Source of the DNA: Gemmatimonadales bacterium
GTDB lineage: Bacteria > Gemmatimonadota > Gemmatimonadetes > Gemmatimonadales > GWC2-71-9
Reading direction: 5' to 3'
DNA length: 27,180 nt
Assembly (NCBI GenBank): GCA_025924275.1
Contig: JAICEH010000002.1
Coordinates: 1-27,180 of the forward strand
In this document: piece by piece, positions 27,081 to 27,180 of the stretch
Numbering within the stretch: position 1 is the stretch's first letter
Layout of the letters: the number at the start of each line of letters is the position of its first letter
Notes under the pieces: generated by a model
The model's input: the letters and a program-made list of their open reading frames with translations, nothing else
Told to the model about the DNA's origin: nothing
The model's database searches: none
Position numbers and translations under genes: made by a program

Positions 27081-27180
27081 CGGCTGAGGACGGCTGAGGA
27101 CGGCTCAGGACGGCTCGGCCCCAGCCGTCCCCAGCCGCCCTCAGCCGTCCCCAGCCGTCCCCAGCCGCCCCCAGCCGCCC
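27081..27180. repeat. Inverted array of 10-bp repeats after lon, cut by the window edge
   Basis: Ten consecutive 10-bp blocks in exact phase fill this stretch. The first four are CGGCTGAGGA and variants. The last six are of the type CAGCCGTCCC or CAGCCGCCCC, the reverse complement of the first set. The innermost pairing is a perfect 8-bp stem, GGACGGCT (27108-27115) with AGCCGTCC (27123-27130), around a 7-base loop. Outward pairing continues over further units with a few mismatches, giving a potential stem of about 35 bp. It starts 12 bases after the lon stop and may act as terminator or mRNA end protection. The true right end is outside the window. Confidence 0.8.

Noticed and set aside
27081..27180. 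Decamer array as a CRISPR
   Set aside because: Units are 10 bp without spacers, and half are inverted; no cas gene is present.

Overview
This 27.2 kb window comes from a very GC-rich bacterial chromosome. It holds 22 protein-coding genes, no RNA genes and no recognisable insertion sequence, phage or CRISPR. Several traits fit the Gemmatimonadota: a fused alpha/beta E1 of a 2-oxo acid dehydrogenase, a PASTA-less Ser/Thr kinase with a two-TM segment, a DUF937-OmpA fusion, many secreted M28, S41 and beta-lactamase-like hydrolases, and short-period intergenic repeats. That placement is inference, not proof. Heme A synthase, beta-oxidation, proline dehydrogenase and the 2-oxo acid dehydrogenase suggest an aerobic heterotroph living on fatty acids, amino acids and peptides. 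The gene content looks like ordinary chromosome rather than an island.

Layout. Bases 98-3510 encode a two-gene beta-oxidation operon (thiolase FadI-like, then hydratase/dehydrogenase FadJ-like). A secreted M28 peptidase follows (3617-5182) and runs tail to tail into ctaA (5184-6230, minus). Next on the minus strand come a small HExxH protein (6374-6847), a DoxX membrane protein (7117-7605) and a MarR regulator (7690-8169). The last two carry the same AT-rich, operator-like element upstream. Divergent from marR is a plus-strand operon of proline dehydrogenase, an unknown 104-residue protein and RsgA (8309-10448), joined by GTGA start/stop overlaps. RsgA converges on a DUF937-TM-OmpA gene (10450-11673, minus). 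A minus cluster follows: beta-lactamase-like hydrolase, MazG-like pyrophosphohydrolase and PfpI/DJ-1 protein (11791-13887).

From 13990 the plus strand carries a small unknown protein and an amidohydrolase. A tight operon of two paralogous secreted TPR proteins plus a secreted PDZ-S41 protease then spans 16162-20129, and the fused E1 subunit follows at 20255-22387. The kinase gene (22395-24305, minus) is divergent from lon (24649-27069, plus).

Most interesting points: (1) the TPR-TPR-S41 operon resembles the TPR-adaptor/processing-protease pairs NlpI-Prc and LbcA-CtpA, but with two adaptors and no lipoprotein anchor; (2) three intergenic 7-bp tandem arrays share a loose consensus GYTNNYC, always in the direction of transcription of the flanking genes; (3) a 10-bp repeat array after lon is inverted on itself and could form a long hairpin; (4) a 26-bp element is shared by the marR and doxX upstream regions and lies over a near-consensus promoter whose predicted start is the marR ATG itself, suggesting a leaderless, autoregulated transcript.
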